NCBI GenBank assembly: GCA_016705125.1
Contig: JADIYW010000028.1
Coordinates: 124,001 to 188,000, forward strand
Length of the DNA stretch: 64,000 nucleotides
Reading direction: 5' to 3'
Origin: Bacteroidota bacterium
GTDB taxonomy: Bacteria; Bacteroidota; Bacteroidia; Chitinophagales; JADIYW01
The translations under genes were made by a program, and so were the position numbers. Positions within the stretch are counted from its first letter, which is position 1. The number at the start of each line of letters is the position of its first letter. This document shows, in pieces, positions 37,489 to 45,075 of this stretch. The notes under the pieces were generated by a model. The model saw nothing but the letters and a program-made list of their open reading frames with translations, was not told the DNA's origin and searched no databases.

Positions 37489-39452
37489 TAAATTTTATTT
37501 TGGTATGGAAAAAAAATATTTAAAGTAGCGCCATCCCCTTTTTTAGCTTCTACAACTAATTCTCCGTTCATACTTTTGACTCTTGAAAACATATTTGGTA
37601 ATCCTATTCCATCATTTTTAAAGCTATTTATTTTATCAAATCCAACTCCATTATCTTTTACGGTTAAGTTAAATACCTGATTGTGATCATTTAAAATTAC
37701 ATCAATTTTATTTGCACCAGCATGTTTTATAATATTCGAAACCACCTCTTGAACGATTCTATATACATTTGTTTTTTCGAAATCTGTGAGTTTAAAATCT
37801 TCCTTCAAGTCAACCTCAAAATTCACTTTTACACCTTCATTTCTCTCCAATGTTTGAAAAACATCTTTTATAGCCAATAAAAAATTACCACTTTCTAAAG
37901 CAACTGGAAGTTTATCAAACGACAAATTATCCAAATTTTGTTCCAATATTTTTAAATCTGATTCAATTTCTTCGAGTGATTCTTTTTCACTATTATTTTG
38001 CAATACCTGTTTAGCAATTCTAATGCCTGCCTTTAATTTGGTCACCTCTCTTTTGATTTCTGCATCGATTTTTAAAATTAATTTTTGTCTTTGCTTTTCT
38101 TGGCCACTTACAATTGCACTTATCGATTTTCGTTGCAAATCATTTAATCGGCGAGAGCCAAGTATGTATTCATTATTTATTTTTCTGAAATAATTTGCCA
38201 AAATAATCGAAATCAATATAATTTGAGTAAAATCTATAAAGAAAAAAATATTGGGCAAAAATACGTGCGTTTTTACAATATTAAAATCATACAAACTTTT
38301 ATCTTGAATTAGATATTTAATGATTTTAGAATTAAAAATTACCAAAGACGCATTTTTTACAATATGCAAAAAAGGCCCTATAAATGCCCAAATTACATCT
38401 TGTCTTTTCAATTTAAGCCATGAATAAAGTATCAATACGGTAAAAATTCCACCATAAAAAATCAAAATGGCATTTAGTATATAAAATGAAATTTGAAAAG
38501 GTAAAGGCCGTTCAAAAGGAGAAAAACTATATATATAATTGAAAATAAAACTTAAAACTAATAGTACGTTGATGAGATTAAATAACTTATTAAAATTCGA
38601 AAACCGAATAGCCAAATTAAATAGGTTTTTAATAAAAAAAGTGGTTAATAACAAAAATCCAAAAACGGTTAAACTGGGCATTAATTTCTGAACAATTGGA
38701 TAATTTGGCCATATATATTGAAATCCAAATCCTGTTTGAGAAATATAGAACAAGAAAATAATTAAATTAAGATTTGCGTAATACAGAAACACATTATTTT
38801 TCGAAAAAATATACAAACAAATAAGAAAAAGAATAAATAGGAAAAACAACCCGGTAAACACACCCAAATAAAAAAAATCATTTTTAGCACGTTTAAAATA
38901 GAACGATTCCGAAGAAAGAAATATTGGTATTTCAATAGGCTCCAATTGTGCACTCAATTTTATAAATACTTTACAGTTTTCATTGGGTGGAAAGGACATG
39001 GGAAATGCATAATTTCGGGCTGAATAACTTGTTTTTGGGTATAGAAAATTATCGCCCACAGGAGAAAATGAGAGCGTATCAACCGAAGACAAAAAATAAA
39101 CATCCAATTCGTCCGTATTAGGATTGGCAAGCGTTAGATAGAACAATAAGGTATCCTCACTTGTGTTTCTGGCTGTAAAGGTGAACCAATAATCATTAGG
39201 ATTGAACCCCAATAGTATTTCATTTTGTGTGAATTTCTGTAAAAAAAGGCTATCTCTTTTTTGCAAAATTTGCGGAAACGTTATTGTTTTCGATTCATCT
39301 TTAAAATAAAACAAAGATTTTCCGATTCGAGCATCTGTAAATTGCCTTCCAATCTCAATTATATTGTCCCCTTTTTCATTAGCTCCAACTAAATCTAATG
39401 CAAAAATAAATATACAAAAAAATAGCAGTAATTTTCTCATAAAGCTATGCAA
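37488..39452 (-). CDS. 7TM-DISM sensor with intact ATP-binding domain but no phospho-accepting His
   Basis: This 654-residue protein (start at 39452 or ATG at 39440) has a signal peptide, a 7TMR-DISM domain, seven membrane helices, then the dimerisation helix QEKQRQKLILKIDAEIKREV, where the ELHDxxG motif is lost and Asp 463 stands at the His position. The HATPase_c domain is complete: QEVVSNIIKHAGA (N-box, Glu 569/Asn 573), VKDNGVGFD (Asp 600), NDGIGLPNMFSRV and GDGATLNIFFP. It could serve as an ATP donor in trans for the downstream kinase, with which it overlaps by one base. It overlaps the YjbR gene by eight bases if 39452 is used. Confidence 0.85.
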   Translation of the reverse strand: MHSFMRKLLLFFCIFIFALDLVGANEKGDNIIEIGRQFTDARIGKSLFYFKDESKTITFPQILQKRDSLFLQKFTQNEILLGFNPNDYWFTFTARNTSEDTLLFYLTLANPNTDELDVYFLSSVDTLSFSPVGDNFLYPKTSYSARNYAFPMSFPPNENCKVFIKLSAQLEPIEIPIFLSSESFYFKRAKNDFFYLGVFTGLFFLFILFLICLYIFSKNNVFLYYANLNLIIFLFYISQTGFGFQYIWPNYPIVQKLMPSLTVFGFLLLTTFFIKNLFNLAIRFSNFNKLFNLINVLLVLSFIFNYIYSFSPFERPLPFQISFYILNAILIFYGGIFTVLILYSWLKLKRQDVIWAFIGPFLHIVKNASLVIFNSKIIKYLIQDKSLYDFNIVKTHVFLPNIFFFIDFTQIILISIILANYFRKINNEYILGSRRLNDLQRKSISAIVSGQEKQRQKLILKIDAEIKREVTKLKAGIRIAKQVLQNNSEKESLEEIESDLKILEQNLDNLSFDKLPVALESGNFLLAIKDVFQTLERNEGVKVNFEVDLKEDFKLTDFEKTNVYRIVQEVVSNIIKHAGANKIDVILNDHNQVFNLTVKDNGVGFDKINSFKNDGIGLPNMFSRVKSMNGELVVEAKKGDGATLNIFFPYQNKI

Positions 39453-39795
39453 ACTTTAATCTATCTGCCTTAGGTAATTTTGAAACGACTAAATTGAAAG
39501 AGTGATCAATCATTTCATAAATCAATTTATCAGGTATTTCATTATTACAATACACTGTATTCCAATGTTTTTTATTCATGTGGAAGCCAGGTTGAACAGA
39601 AAAATACTTTTCTCTTAGCTCGATTGCCCATTCTGGGTCACATTTCAAATTCATTTGTACACCCTCTGTGTCCAAAGGACACAATAAAAACACCTTTTCC
39701 ATCACTTTTAATACCAAAACACTAGGACCAAAAGGTAAACCTTCAGTTACATACGGTTTTTTGATACAATATTCCCTTAAATCTTCTATATTCAT
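39445..39795 (-). CDS. MmcQ/YjbR family protein
   Basis: This 116-residue protein has NIEDLREYCIKKPYVTEGLP, FGPSVLVLKVMEKVFLLCPL, VQPGFHMNKKHWNTVYCNNE and IDHSFNLVVSKLPKADRL, the standard YjbR fold related to CyaY-like proteins, often annotated as DNA-binding. It overlaps the first kinase gene, so it leads that three-gene unit. A link to the kinases is not established. Confidence 0.88.
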   Translation of the reverse strand: MNIEDLREYCIKKPYVTEGLPFGPSVLVLKVMEKVFLLCPLDTEGVQMNLKCDPEWAIELREKYFSVQPGFHMNKKHWNTVYCNNEIPDKLIYEMIDHSFNLVVSKLPKADRLKFA

Positions 39796-39824
39796 GCCCT
39801 AAAAAAAGACTAAGTTATTGTATT

Positions 39825-41594
39825 ATGGGAAATATTCATACAAAAGACGATAAAGATTTAATTGAAAAGGCATCAAAATTGATTTGTGGGGTTTATGATG
39901 ACCTTCTTGGGCAATTCATGGAGCTGACTTCCTATGGAAAAGAATATTTTGAGAAACGATTGTTTGCACCACTTTTTGAAAAGCAACAACAACGATACCG
40001 CCTTTATGGAGTAGCAGTTAAAAGATGTCTTGAGGCATTAAAAAGCTTATTAGAGGATGATTTGTATAGTGAAAATATTTGGATTGAGATAAAAAAACAA
40101 TATTCAATCGAAATACAATCAAGAACATACACCTTAAATTGCGAAACATTCTTTAATTCAATTACACGTAAAGTATTTTTTGACAGAAGTTTTAATAGTG
40201 AATTTGAGTATTTTGATAAAAAAGATTATTCCCCTGTGCCTCAATTAGATCAAAAGGTATTTAAAATGTTTAAAGCAGAAAAATTTACAATTGAAGCTTT
40301 AAAAGAAATTTTGCTTTCCTATGATTTTAATGTCCCCTTTGAAGATATTGATAGAGATACAAGATTAATATTTGATGAAATAGCGCCAAATATTATTTCG
40401 CAGAAAGAAAACCTATTTCTTGAAAAAATAGAATTTATAGAAACGGTATTTTTCAGAAATAGAGGAGCCTATTTGGTGGGCAGATTGGTGTATAAAAGCT
40501 GGACGATGCCACTTGTAATTCCAATTTTGAATGAAGAAAACGGCTTATTTGTTGACTCAGTAATTTCTACCACGAATGAAATCTCTATTATTTTTAGTTT
40601 TACAAGGGCATCATTTTTTGCATACACTAATCAACCAGCACAATTAATTGATGGTTTAAAACTCCTACTACCCAATAAATCTGTGGGAGAATTATACGAT
40701 TCAATTGGCTTTTACAGACATGGAAAAACCATTTTATATCGTGATTTGATGAATTATATTCATAATCATGACGACCAATTTATAATTGCTCCGGGAATAA
40801 AAGGAATGGTAATGGCTGTTTTTACCCTCAAATATTACAATTTCGTATTTAAAATAATAAAAGACAAATTTGATAATCCAAAGACCGTAACTCGTGAACA
40901 AGTAATTAAAAAATATGAAGAAGTAGAAATAAATGATAGAGTTGGAAGATTAGCCTATGCCCATTTATTTGAGCATCTTGAGTTTCCAAGACATTTATTT
41001 TCAGCCGAATTAGAAGAACATTTGAAGGAAGTGGCGAAAGAAACAGTGGAATTTAAGGATGATGTGGTTATTGTAAAACATGTTTATCTTGAAAGAAAAA
41101 TGACTCCTTTAAATTTGTATCACGAAAAAGCAAATCCAATTGATTTATGTAGGGTTATTTTGGATTATGGTTTTTGTGTAAAAGAATTGGCGGCTGCAAA
41201 TATTTTTCCTGGCGATTTGTTGATGAAAAATTTTGGCGTTACAAGACATGGAAGGGTTATTTTTTATGATTATGATGAGATCTCTGAAATAAAAGAATGC
41301 AATTTTAGGCGCCTTCCACAATTGACTGATGATGACGATATGTTTGGAGGTCATATGCCCGAAATTTCTGTAAATCAAAATGATATTTTTCCTGAAGAAT
41401 TTAAGAGTTTTATGGCGCCTAGTGGACCAATTGGCGATATTTTTTTGGCAGAACACGATGAAATATTTGATCCAAAGTTTTGGAGAGACATTCAAAAAAG
41501 AATAATTGCTGGAGAATATCTTTCCTTTTTTGCTTATGATCAATACAAACGTTTTAGGCAAGTTCCCAGAATAAATCCTTTAAACCCTAGATAA
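39825..41594 (+). CDS. aceK: isocitrate dehydrogenase kinase/phosphatase
   Basis: This is a full-length 589-residue AceK. Landmarks are the regulatory N-terminal helices (SYGKEYFEKRLFAPLFEKQQ), FRNRGAYLVGRLVYKSWTMP, FTRASFFAYTNQPAQLIDGL, the ATP loop IAPGIKGMVMAVFTLKYYNF with Lys in VFKIIKDKF, and FPGDLLMKNFGVTRHGRVIF, YDYDEISEI at the catalytic site. AceK reversibly phosphorylates isocitrate dehydrogenase to direct carbon into the glyoxylate bypass. No aceA or aceB is nearby, unlike the enterobacterial aceBAK operon. Confidence 0.95.
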   Translation: MGNIHTKDDKDLIEKASKLICGVYDDLLGQFMELTSYGKEYFEKRLFAPLFEKQQQRYRLYGVAVKRCLEALKSLLEDDLYSENIWIEIKKQYSIEIQSRTYTLNCETFFNSITRKVFFDRSFNSEFEYFDKKDYSPVPQLDQKVFKMFKAEKFTIEALKEILLSYDFNVPFEDIDRDTRLIFDEIAPNIISQKENLFLEKIEFIETVFFRNRGAYLVGRLVYKSWTMPLVIPILNEENGLFVDSVISTTNEISIIFSFTRASFFAYTNQPAQLIDGLKLLLPNKSVGELYDSIGFYRHGKTILYRDLMNYIHNHDDQFIIAPGIKGMVMAVFTLKYYNFVFKIIKDKFDNPKTVTREQVIKKYEEVEINDRVGRLAYAHLFEHLEFPRHLFSAELEEHLKEVAKETVEFKDDVVIVKHVYLERKMTPLNLYHEKANPIDLCRVILDYGFCVKELAAANIFPGDLLMKNFGVTRHGRVIFYDYDEISEIKECNFRRLPQLTDDDDMFGGHMPEISVNQNDIFPEEFKSFMAPSGPIGDIFLAEHDEIFDPKFWRDIQKRIIAGEYLSFFAYDQYKRFRQVPRINPLNPR

Positions 41595-41596
41595 AA

Positions 41597-42823
41597 TCAA
41601 TTATATTTTATTTTAAATTTTCTTAAATTTGGATAAAACGTTTTTTTTCGTGATAATTCATAATTGTATATCAAATTCCCTAAATTTTCAAAAAAGGGCA
41701 TTCCAATTTCTTCATATTCATATTTGTCATCATTAAAAACCTCATCTTCATTACAATAAATAACGGCACTCAACATAAATTCAACTTTTTGTTTAAAATC
41801 AACTATATATGCATTATCAATTAGAAACCCATAAGCTTCACCAACTTTATTGAAGATTCTTATGTTTGGTGGTATCTTATTTTCTGAGTTACCAAACATA
41901 AAAAATTTTACATAACTATCACAATATTCACTGCTATCAAATTTTGGATATTGCGACTCAGAGGGCTTTTCGGACATATATTTATATAGAAATCTGTAAT
42001 CAGAATACTTGAGGTCAAAACGGTTCTTTTCTACAATACTTTTTGGAAAAATAATAGATTTTAAAATGGACTGTTGGTCCATTAGTCCGAAACAATTCTT
42101 TGATGTAAAATCGAAAGGTTCATTTATCAATGTTTCGTTTTTATAAAATCCTTTGCCCATTTTTATAGGAAATTCACTTGAATATTTAACTTTTGAGCTA
42201 TCCTTTTCTTTAAAATAAAGCTCTTTTCCTCTTTTATTATAAAATGAAAAACTATTGCCTAAGGCATTTTCATATTCCTTTAATGAAACGCCCAATCTAT
42301 GGCTAATTCGAATATTATTGTATCCTTTTTTCTTCAATTCATTGTTTAAATTTTCCTGCCCAACAAATTCATATAATCTATTAAATGCATCATTATCACT
42401 TATCAAAAAAATCTTTTTTGAATAATGAGCAATAGATGGTGTTTTATCTTTAGAAGTACTGTCAATTTCAACGCCATCTGAAATATTGGGTATTGGATCA
42501 ATTTTTAAGGCAACGTTTTTATCGAATTTACCAATCTTATTTACTTTTTCTAATGCCATTAAAACGGTAGGTAATTTTATGGTACTTGCCGGATAAAAAT
42601 AATTGGAAGAATCTAACTGATAATAAAATGAATTAAAAGTTGGAATATTTCCCTTATTTCTATTAATCTGAGTATATATTATTTGGACTTTATACTTTGA
42701 AGGATTCTCAAGAATTATTTCAAACTTACCAGACTGTTTCATCAAATCTTGCAAAAAAGAAGATTGAGCTAATGACTTAACACCAATTAAAGACAATAGA
42801 AAACCAACTAAAAAATGTTTCAC
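41597..42823 (-). CDS. secreted serine hydrolase, class A beta-lactamase-like
   Basis: This 408-residue protein has a signal peptide (HFLVGFLLSLIGVKSLAQ). The penicillin-binding/beta-lactamase motifs are YPASTIKLPTVLMAL (S80-x-x-K83), LISDNDAFNRLYEFV (SDN 142-144), and a late FNKVGEAYGFLIDNAYIVD that stands at the KTG position but reads K-V-G. The Ser-Lys pair suggests an active serine hydrolase, probably periplasmic. The substrate is unknown. It is intact, convergent with aceK, and has only two bases between the stops. Confidence 0.82.
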   Translation of the reverse strand: MKHFLVGFLLSLIGVKSLAQSSFLQDLMKQSGKFEIILENPSKYKVQIIYTQINRNKGNIPTFNSFYYQLDSSNYFYPASTIKLPTVLMALEKVNKIGKFDKNVALKIDPIPNISDGVEIDSTSKDKTPSIAHYSKKIFLISDNDAFNRLYEFVGQENLNNELKKKGYNNIRISHRLGVSLKEYENALGNSFSFYNKRGKELYFKEKDSSKVKYSSEFPIKMGKGFYKNETLINEPFDFTSKNCFGLMDQQSILKSIIFPKSIVEKNRFDLKYSDYRFLYKYMSEKPSESQYPKFDSSEYCDSYVKFFMFGNSENKIPPNIRIFNKVGEAYGFLIDNAYIVDFKQKVEFMLSAVIYCNEDEVFNDDKYEYEEIGMPFFENLGNLIYNYELSRKKTFYPNLRKFKIKYN

Positions 42824-42877
42824 AATTTTTTTTATACAAATTAAACGAAAAAAAAATTATTCATAAATAAAAAAAAA

Positions 42878-42895
42878 TGTAATGCATGCATTGCA
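42878..42895. promoter_or_regulatory. inverted repeat (candidate operator) before the COG3687 pair
   Basis: An 18-base near-perfect palindrome, TGTAATGCATGCATTGCA (one mismatch between nine-base arms), overlaps the possible TTG -33 element of the downstream promoter. Position and symmetry suggest a dimeric repressor site. No regulator gene is adjacent. Confidence 0.45.
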
Positions 42896-42921
42896 TTTTA
42901 CAAAATAATAGTTTAAGTTTG
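42891..42921 (+). promoter_or_regulatory. promoter of the COG3687 gene pair
   Basis: TTG at 42891, a 20-base spacer, then a perfect -7 box TAAGTTTG (42914-42921), 16 bases before the start codon. The layout fits the Bacteroidota consensus. Confidence 0.6.
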
Positions 42922-42936
42922 TCTAAACTTTAAATT

Positions 42937-43800
42937 ATGACAGTTTCAAATAATACCTTAAAAATAAGAAATGTACACTTTAATTTTGAAGGCATCAAAA
43001 AACATTGGGTTTTCAATAGTTCGGTAGCTACCAATTTCGTTAATAGTATGCATATTGTTTTTCCTGAGGGAGAAAAGTTTTTTGTAAGAAGTGTACGAAA
43101 ATATTCAAAACAACTCAAAGATGAACAACTTAAAAAGGATGTTATCGCATTTTGTGGGCAAGAGGGCATTCATGCGCGAGAGCATCAAAACTTTTGGGAA
43201 ATAATGAAAGCTCAAGATTTAGACCCGCAGGTGTATGCTAAATTCTTAAAAACTACAGCTTTTAGCGGTAAATATAGCATTGAGAATACACTTATTAAAT
43301 TTGGTGACTTTTTTCAAAAAGGCTTGGGTGACAAAATGACATTATCGCTTACTACTGCTTTAGAACATTATACCGCAATAATGGCAAATGCGCTATTTCA
43401 TGAACCATTTGCCAATACTGATAATATAGAGCCACGAATGCTTGAATTGTTGCATTGGCATGCTTCAGAAGAAATTGAACACAAGGCTGTTTGCTTTGAT
43501 GTGCTTAAAGAAGTAGATGGCAATTATTATGTGCGAGTTAGCGGTATGGTACTTGCTTCCATTATGTTGTGGAGTTATATTGGAATGGGTCAATTATATT
43601 TTATTGCAAAAGACAAAGATAAAAGCATTATTAAAATGCCCTTTGAAATATATATGCTTATCGAAAAAGTTGTATTTGGAGAAATAGGAAAAAATTTATC
43701 CAAACACTTATTAGATTATTTTAAAAGAGATTTTCACCCCAACCAAATAAACGACCAATATTTGGTAGACAATTTTTTTAAAGACAAAACTTATGCCTAA
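42937..43800 (+). CDS. COG3687-type predicted metal-dependent hydrolase (PF10118), copy 1
   Basis: This 287-residue protein has RNVHFNFEGIKKHWVFNSSV, NSMHIVFPEGEKFFVRSVRK, CGQEGIHAREHQNFWEIM and WHASEEIEHKAVCFDVLKEV. The spaced Glu/His residues (EGIHAREH, EEIEHK) in long helices suggest a ferritin-like di-metal site. A C-terminal hydrophobic stretch (YVRVSGMVLASIMLWSYIGM) may be a membrane helix. The family is annotated as metal-dependent hydrolase without a known substrate. It is followed by a paralogue overlapping by eight bases. Confidence 0.82.
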   Translation: MTVSNNTLKIRNVHFNFEGIKKHWVFNSSVATNFVNSMHIVFPEGEKFFVRSVRKYSKQLKDEQLKKDVIAFCGQEGIHAREHQNFWEIMKAQDLDPQVYAKFLKTTAFSGKYSIENTLIKFGDFFQKGLGDKMTLSLTTALEHYTAIMANALFHEPFANTDNIEPRMLELLHWHASEEIEHKAVCFDVLKEVDGNYYVRVSGMVLASIMLWSYIGMGQLYFIAKDKDKSIIKMPFEIYMLIEKVVFGEIGKNLSKHLLDYFKRDFHPNQINDQYLVDNFFKDKTYA

Positions 43801-44671
43801 AACTATGAATAATAATACAGAAAGACCACAATTAAAAGTAAGAAATGTACATTTCAACTTTACTAATGTGCGAAAACATTGGATGCAAAACAGCGCATTA
43901 GGTACTCATTTCGTAAATAGTATGCATATCGTATTTCCAGAGGGAGAAAAATTTTTCATTAGAAGTGTTAGACATTTTGCAAAAAATATAAAAGATGAAA
44001 AATTAAAAAAAGACATCAATTTGTTTTGTGGTCAAGAAGGCATTCACTCGAGAGAGCACGAACGATTTTGGGAAATAATGGAAAATCAGGGTTTAAAACC
44101 AGATAGATTTGCAAAATTTATGTACGAAACAGCTTTCGGGAAATATGGATTAGAAAAAACGGTAATTAAAACACTCAATAAAGTAAAACCTAGATTAGGA
44201 GAAAAACTTTGCCTTTCGGTTACCACTGCCGCTGAACATTTTACTGCATTATTTGCTCATGGTGCTTTTAGTGAAAAAAATTTAACTGCCAAGGATACAG
44301 ATGAGAATATGAAAGAATTGATGCAATGGCATGCAGCTGAAGAAATTGAACATAAAGCAGTTTGTTTTGATGCATTGAAAGAAATTGATGATTCTTATGC
44401 GCTTCGAATTGGTGGTATGCTACTTACAACACCATTATTATTTGGCTATATTGGTATAGGACAATTATATTTTTGGCTTACGGATAATGATGCAAAAGTG
44501 AAAGACTTACCCAAAGAAATGGTGCAATTTATTGAAAATACCGTTTTTGGAAGCATGGGCACAGAATTATCTAAACATTATTTCGAGTATTATAAAAAAG
44601 ATTTCCATCCTAATGATATTGAAGACTATTATTTGATTGAAAAATTCTTTGAAAATAAGTCTTATGCGTAG
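43793..44671 (+). CDS. COG3687-type predicted metal-dependent hydrolase (PF10118), copy 2
   Basis: This 292-residue paralogue of the preceding gene has the same landmarks: RNVHFNFTNVRKHWMQNSAL, MHIVFPEGEKFFIRSVRHF, CGQEGIHSREHERFWEIM, WHAAEEIEHKAVCFDALKEI. Starts at 43793 (overlap of eight bases) or 43805 (MNNNTERPQ) are possible. The two copies share about half their residues by eye and keep all putative metal ligands, so both are probably active and may form a heteromer. Confidence 0.82.
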   Translation: MPKTMNNNTERPQLKVRNVHFNFTNVRKHWMQNSALGTHFVNSMHIVFPEGEKFFIRSVRHFAKNIKDEKLKKDINLFCGQEGIHSREHERFWEIMENQGLKPDRFAKFMYETAFGKYGLEKTVIKTLNKVKPRLGEKLCLSVTTAAEHFTALFAHGAFSEKNLTAKDTDENMKELMQWHAAEEIEHKAVCFDALKEIDDSYALRIGGMLLTTPLLFGYIGIGQLYFWLTDNDAKVKDLPKEMVQFIENTVFGSMGTELSKHYFEYYKKDFHPNDIEDYYLIEKFFENKSYA

Positions 44672-45060
44672 TTTAACTTTAGGAGTCCACGGACTTCAGT
44701 CGACAGTCAACCGTTAAGTTATTGGTTAATAAGTTATTTAAAGTTTATTATAGTGGGGGAAGTTCACGGCTAACGGTTGACTGTTCACCGACATTTGGTT
44801 TTTATTTTTTGTATTGGGTTATTCGTTATAAAGTTGTTAGGTTATTTGTATTCATTCAACATTAAACATTTAGCATTTATCATTTCTTTAAATCTTGATT
44901 CTTCATTCCATTAAACATTTAGCATTTATCATTTCTTTAAATCTTGATTCTTCATTCCATTAAACATTAAAAATTAAGCATTCACCATTTAATTAGTCTT
45001 GTTTCTAAAAATCTTGACTCTTAATATCATTTAATTTCTAAATTAAAATAAAGTTTCTTA
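44672..45060. repeat. intergenic mosaic repeat, copy D, with a 49-base tandem repeat
   Basis: About 390 bases without a gene. Block 1 words are AGTCCACGGACTTCAGTCGA and CGGTTGACTGTTCACCG. Then come GTTATT words, TTAGGTTATTTGTATTCATT (44837), then a 49-base unit beginning ATTAAACATTTAGCATTTAT at 44861, 44910 and (partial) 44959, then AAATCTTGACTCTTAATATC. The same order of words is seen in copy G at 63.7 kb and, inverted, in copy F at 58.3 kb. Confidence 0.75.
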
Positions 45061-45075
45061 TTTTCCGTGATGATT

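Noticed and set aside
41145..41561. 138-codon minus-strand open frame
   Set aside because: Antisense to aceK catalytic motifs, no start context, no homology seen.
39825..41594. AceK as part of the kinase-pair system
   Set aside because: It is on the opposite strand and a known enzyme family; proximity alone is not evidence.
41597..42823. Calling the serine hydrolase an antibiotic-resistance beta-lactamase
   Set aside because: The SxxK and SDN motifs fit but the KTG box is altered and the protein is longer than class A enzymes, so a resistance role is not supported.
44861..44975. Possible CRISPR array
   Set aside because: The 49-base units are directly adjacent, without spacers, and no cas gene is near.
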